Below are positions 63,377 through 64,000 of a stretch of 64,000 nucleotides of DNA, one piece after another (the stretch's first letter is position 1; every line of letters begins with the position of its first letter). Origin of the DNA: Nematopogon swammerdamellus (taxonomy: Eukaryota > Arthropoda > Insecta > Lepidoptera > Adelidae); NCBI GenBank assembly GCA_946902875.1, contig OX336349.1:20917891-20981890 (forward strand). Reading direction: 5' to 3'. The notes under the pieces were generated by a model, which searched no databases, was not told the DNA's origin, and was given only the letters and a program-made list of their open reading frames with translations. Made by a program: the position numbers and the translations under genes.

Positions 63377-64000
63377 CTTTTCCGCACGGGACCCTATTAC
63401 TAAGCCTACGCCGTCTGTCTGTCTGTCCTACCTCTAAAGGGTTGTATCTTTTGAACCGTAATAGGTAGCTGGTTGAAATTTTCACGGAATATGTGATGTT
63501 AGGGGGGATATCCTAACAAAAAAAAAATATTAACAATTTTAAAGTGAAATATTCAGAGGGGTCCAATACATGATGATACGTCATTGAGGGGTCCTCATAA
63601 AATAAACTTTTTTCTAAAGTAAAAAAAAATTGGTTGTCTGTAAAGTCGGTTTACGGACGATAGTTTTACGTGATGACGTGGAATAATCGTAGTACATAGA
63701 TCAAAGATCAATAATTTCTATTTCCAGTAGAAAGATTAATCATCTTGTGACTGGCCATCAAAACTTCTGTTGTCTGATCTTGACAGTTTTACTTCTTAAG
63801 ACGTTTCCATGGTAACTTTGAATATCAACGCTACACACTTCCGTGCTTGCATCCGGTGCTCATCAATTTATAAGACGTGACGTCATCACGTCGAAACGGT
63901 AATACATACAAGCGTCAAACTTGGTGTGATTATAGTGCACTAAAATAAAACAACAAAATAAAACAACAAAATAAAACAACAAAATAAAACAACAAAATAA
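63377..64000 (+). mobile_element. Repeat E, running off the window, ending in a 13-bp tandem
   Basis: GCACGGGACCCTATTACTAA, (CTGT)n, TTGAACCGTAATAGGTAGCT, then AGCGTCAAACTTGGTGTGAT and GTGCACTAAAATAAAACAAC. The last 57 bases repeat AAATAAAACAACA with a 13-base period, about four copies. The same end occurs reversed at 52.3 and 16.6 kb. Confidence 0.75.

Noticed and set aside
1..64000. CRISPR arrays, bacterial operons, rRNA genes, LTR retroviruses
   Set aside because: Nothing of this kind was seen. The direct repeats present are tandem arrays without unique spacers, and the reverse transcriptase pieces are of the non-LTR type.

Overview
The window looks like nuclear DNA of a moth or butterfly (Lepidoptera). 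This is inferred from two spliced exons of an insect cGMP-dependent protein kinase, eukaryotic splice signals, AT-rich introns, and a dense load of short repeats of the kind seen in lepidopteran genomes. These include tRNA-like and 5S-like SINEs, RTE-type and jockey-like LINE 3' ends, foldback MITEs, and repeats carrying (CTGT)n. The species cannot be named from the sequence alone.

Protein-coding content is sparse and lies on the + strand. At 4482-4921 and 9018-9184 are two exons of the foraging-type cGMP-dependent kinase (PKG): first the coiled coil and autoinhibitory segment, then the start of the first cyclic-nucleotide-binding domain. The splice phases fit and create one Lys codon. No further PKG exon was recognised up to base 64000. 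At 49157-50819 is a large GC-rich exon (554 codons plus 1 base, with a clean GT donor) that starts an unidentified, mostly disordered protein. A GC-rich block at 37.15-37.65 kb is a plausible promoter and untranslated first exon. A 163-codon open frame on the minus strand (38457-38945) is unexplained.

The rest is intron or intergenic DNA packed with repeats. Names used here: SINE-A (head with a tRNA-like A box, a 5S rRNA-like control region and a tRNA-like B box); SINE-B (tRNA-like head); SINE-C (a different head on the SINE-A body); repeat D (the SINE-C head on another body); repeat E ((CTGT)n-bearing, starting with a TTAGGGTTCCGTA-like end); repeat F (foldback, with (GT)n); LINE-K (jockey-like 3' ends). 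Many are nested, and several insertions can be read against an uninterrupted copy elsewhere in the window.

Layout: 0-4.4 kb AT-rich with a MITE in a MITE and a 47-bp tandem array; 4.4-9.2 kb PKG exons among SINEs; 9.2-31 kb repeat-rich intron-like DNA with an RT pseudogene at 25.3-25.9 kb; 31-36 kb MITEs and a 670-bp purine tract; 36-43 kb mostly single-copy DNA; 43-48 kb repeats and a 20-bp tandem array; 48-51 kb the second gene; 51-64 kb repeats again, with the clearest nested insertions. The most interesting signal is the modular SINE system: heads and bodies are exchanged among families, and one head joins two classes of RNA polymerase III promoter.
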